Shown: positions 5,444 through 6,056 of the stretch, piece by piece
Position numbering within the stretch: position 1 is the first letter of the stretch
Layout of the letters: each line of letters begins with the position of its first letter
Assembly: GCA_902489225.1 (NCBI GenBank)
Contig: CABTZA010000110.1
Span: 1-6,056, forward strand
From: an uncultured Collinsella sp.
GTDB taxonomy: Bacteria > Actinomycetota > Coriobacteriia > Coriobacteriales > Coriobacteriaceae
Reading direction: 5' to 3'
Length of the DNA: 6,056 bases
Notes under the pieces: model-generated
What the model was told of the DNA's origin: nothing
Databases searched by the model: none
The model's input: only the letters and a program-made list of their open reading frames with translations
Translations under genes and position numbers: made by a program

Positions 5444-6056
5444 GTGAGAGCTGTCACTGTCCTTCGTTCAGTTATATATCGCGCCCTGGCCGTTGTGCTT
5501 GCCGCGCTTGTCGTGCTGAGTTCTATCGCACCTGTCCAGGCTTTTGCCGATGACTCTAGTCAGCAAGTCAAAACGGTCCGCGTCGGCTGGCTCGTCAACA
5601 ACGAGGGCTTCCAGGACGGCACCCCCGGCGAGCGTCTCTCGGGATGGGGTTACGAGTACCTCCAGACCCTGTCGTACTACACGCCCGGCTGGCGGTACGA
5701 ATACGTCTCCGGCACCTTCACAGAGCTTATGGACATGCTCGAGGCAGGCGAAATCGACCTCATGCCCAACATCTCCTACTCCGAGGAACGCGCCCAAAAG
5801 CTGCTCTTTTCCTCGAACCCCGAGGGCACCGAGCGCTACTACATCTACGCCAAGCCCGATCGCGACGACCTGACCAAGGGTGACCCCCAAGCGCTCCAAG
5901 GCCTTACCATCGGCTACAACCCCGACGTTATGCAAACCTTCGTTGGCCAGCAGTGGCTCGCCAACGAAGGCATTACCTGCCCATACAGGGAGGATGACGG
6001 GGGGTCCATGCTCTTTGACGCGCTCGCAAACGACCAAGTCGATGCCGTCACCATGA
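5444..6056 (+). CDS. Secreted or membrane-anchored sensor with solute-binding (SBP_bac_3-like) domain, N-terminal part
   Basis: Open from GTG 5444 to the window end (204 codons, no stop), so only the 5' part is seen. It starts with a signal-peptide-like stretch: basic N-terminus (MRAVTVLRSVIYR), hydrophobic core (about 14-30) and a possible cleavage site after AFA (33-35). There is no lipobox cysteine, so it is not a typical Gram-positive lipoprotein binding protein. From residue 45 the chain reads as an amino-acid-binding-type periplasmic domain: VRVGW (45-49), GFQDG, GWGYEYLQTL (67-76), ELMDMLEAGEIDLMPNISYS (94-113), SEERAQKLLFSS (113-124), then the second-lobe part LTIGYNPDVMQ. In the family, such domains without lipobox are often the sensory input of histidine kinases or GGDEF/EAL enzymes; the output domain would lie beyond 6056. 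It is transcribed divergently from the K+ channel gene. Confidence 0.8.
   Translation, partial: MRAVTVLRSVIYRALAVVLAALVVLSSIAPVQAFADDSSQQVKTVRVGWLVNNEGFQDGTPGERLSGWGYEYLQTLSYYTPGWRYEYVSGTFTELMDMLEAGEIDLMPNISYSEERAQKLLFSSNPEGTERYYIYAKPDRDDLTKGDPQALQGLTIGYNPDVMQTFVGQQWLANEGITCPYREDDGGSMLFDALANDQVDAVTM

Noticed and set aside
5468..6037. 189-residue open frame on the minus strand opposite the sensor gene
   Set aside because: The plus strand carries a signal peptide and recognisable solute-binding motifs in the same bases; the minus frame shows no known motif and is open because of GC-rich codon bias.

Overview
The window is GC-rich, tightly packed bacterial DNA. Codon use, gene families (EFR1-type ferredoxin/flavodoxin, LOG, ABC-2 permease with coupled ATPase, solute-binding-type sensor) and the GTCCCCAATGACTAGTC-type intergenic repeats suggest a gut actinomycete of the Coriobacteriia, most likely Collinsella or a relative. 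That placement is an inference from reading, not a database result.

Left part, plus strand (1-1951). The window opens inside an ABC transporter ATPase, exactly at the H-loop histidine. Its stop codon overlaps the start of an ABC-2 type permease (ATGA overlap, 300-303), so the two form one translationally coupled exporter. A small terminator-like hairpin (1031-1058) follows. Next comes a GTG-started EamA/DMT-family transporter whose two halves are a clear internal duplication at a constant offset of 151 residues.

Middle part, minus strand (1967-5220). Four genes read leftwards: a small two-helix K+ channel-like protein (5220-4795), a LOG-family phosphoribohydrolase (4759-4226), a ClC-family anion transporter/channel with a non-canonical pore motif (4100-2796), and an EFR1-family flavodoxin/2x[4Fe-4S] protein (2758-1967). 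Gaps of 35 and 37 nt suggest the pairs K+ channel-LOG and ClC-EFR1 are each cotranscribed. The 125-nt gap between LOG and ClC probably holds a promoter. The last gene converges on the EamA gene with only 15 nt between stops, and a hairpin spans both stop codons.

Right part (5221-6056). The divergent intergenic region carries a striking repeat block (5290-5374): a perfect 22-bp inverted repeat centred on the palindrome GACTAGTC plus a third copy, with a 27-nt direct period. A second dyad (5373-5405) follows. Then comes the 5' part of a plus-strand gene (GTG at 5444, running off the end) with a signal peptide and an amino-acid-binding-type periplasmic sensor domain; no C-terminal output domain is visible.

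I see no convincing new multi-gene defence or mobile system. The most unusual signals are the nested repeat block and the altered ClC pore motif.
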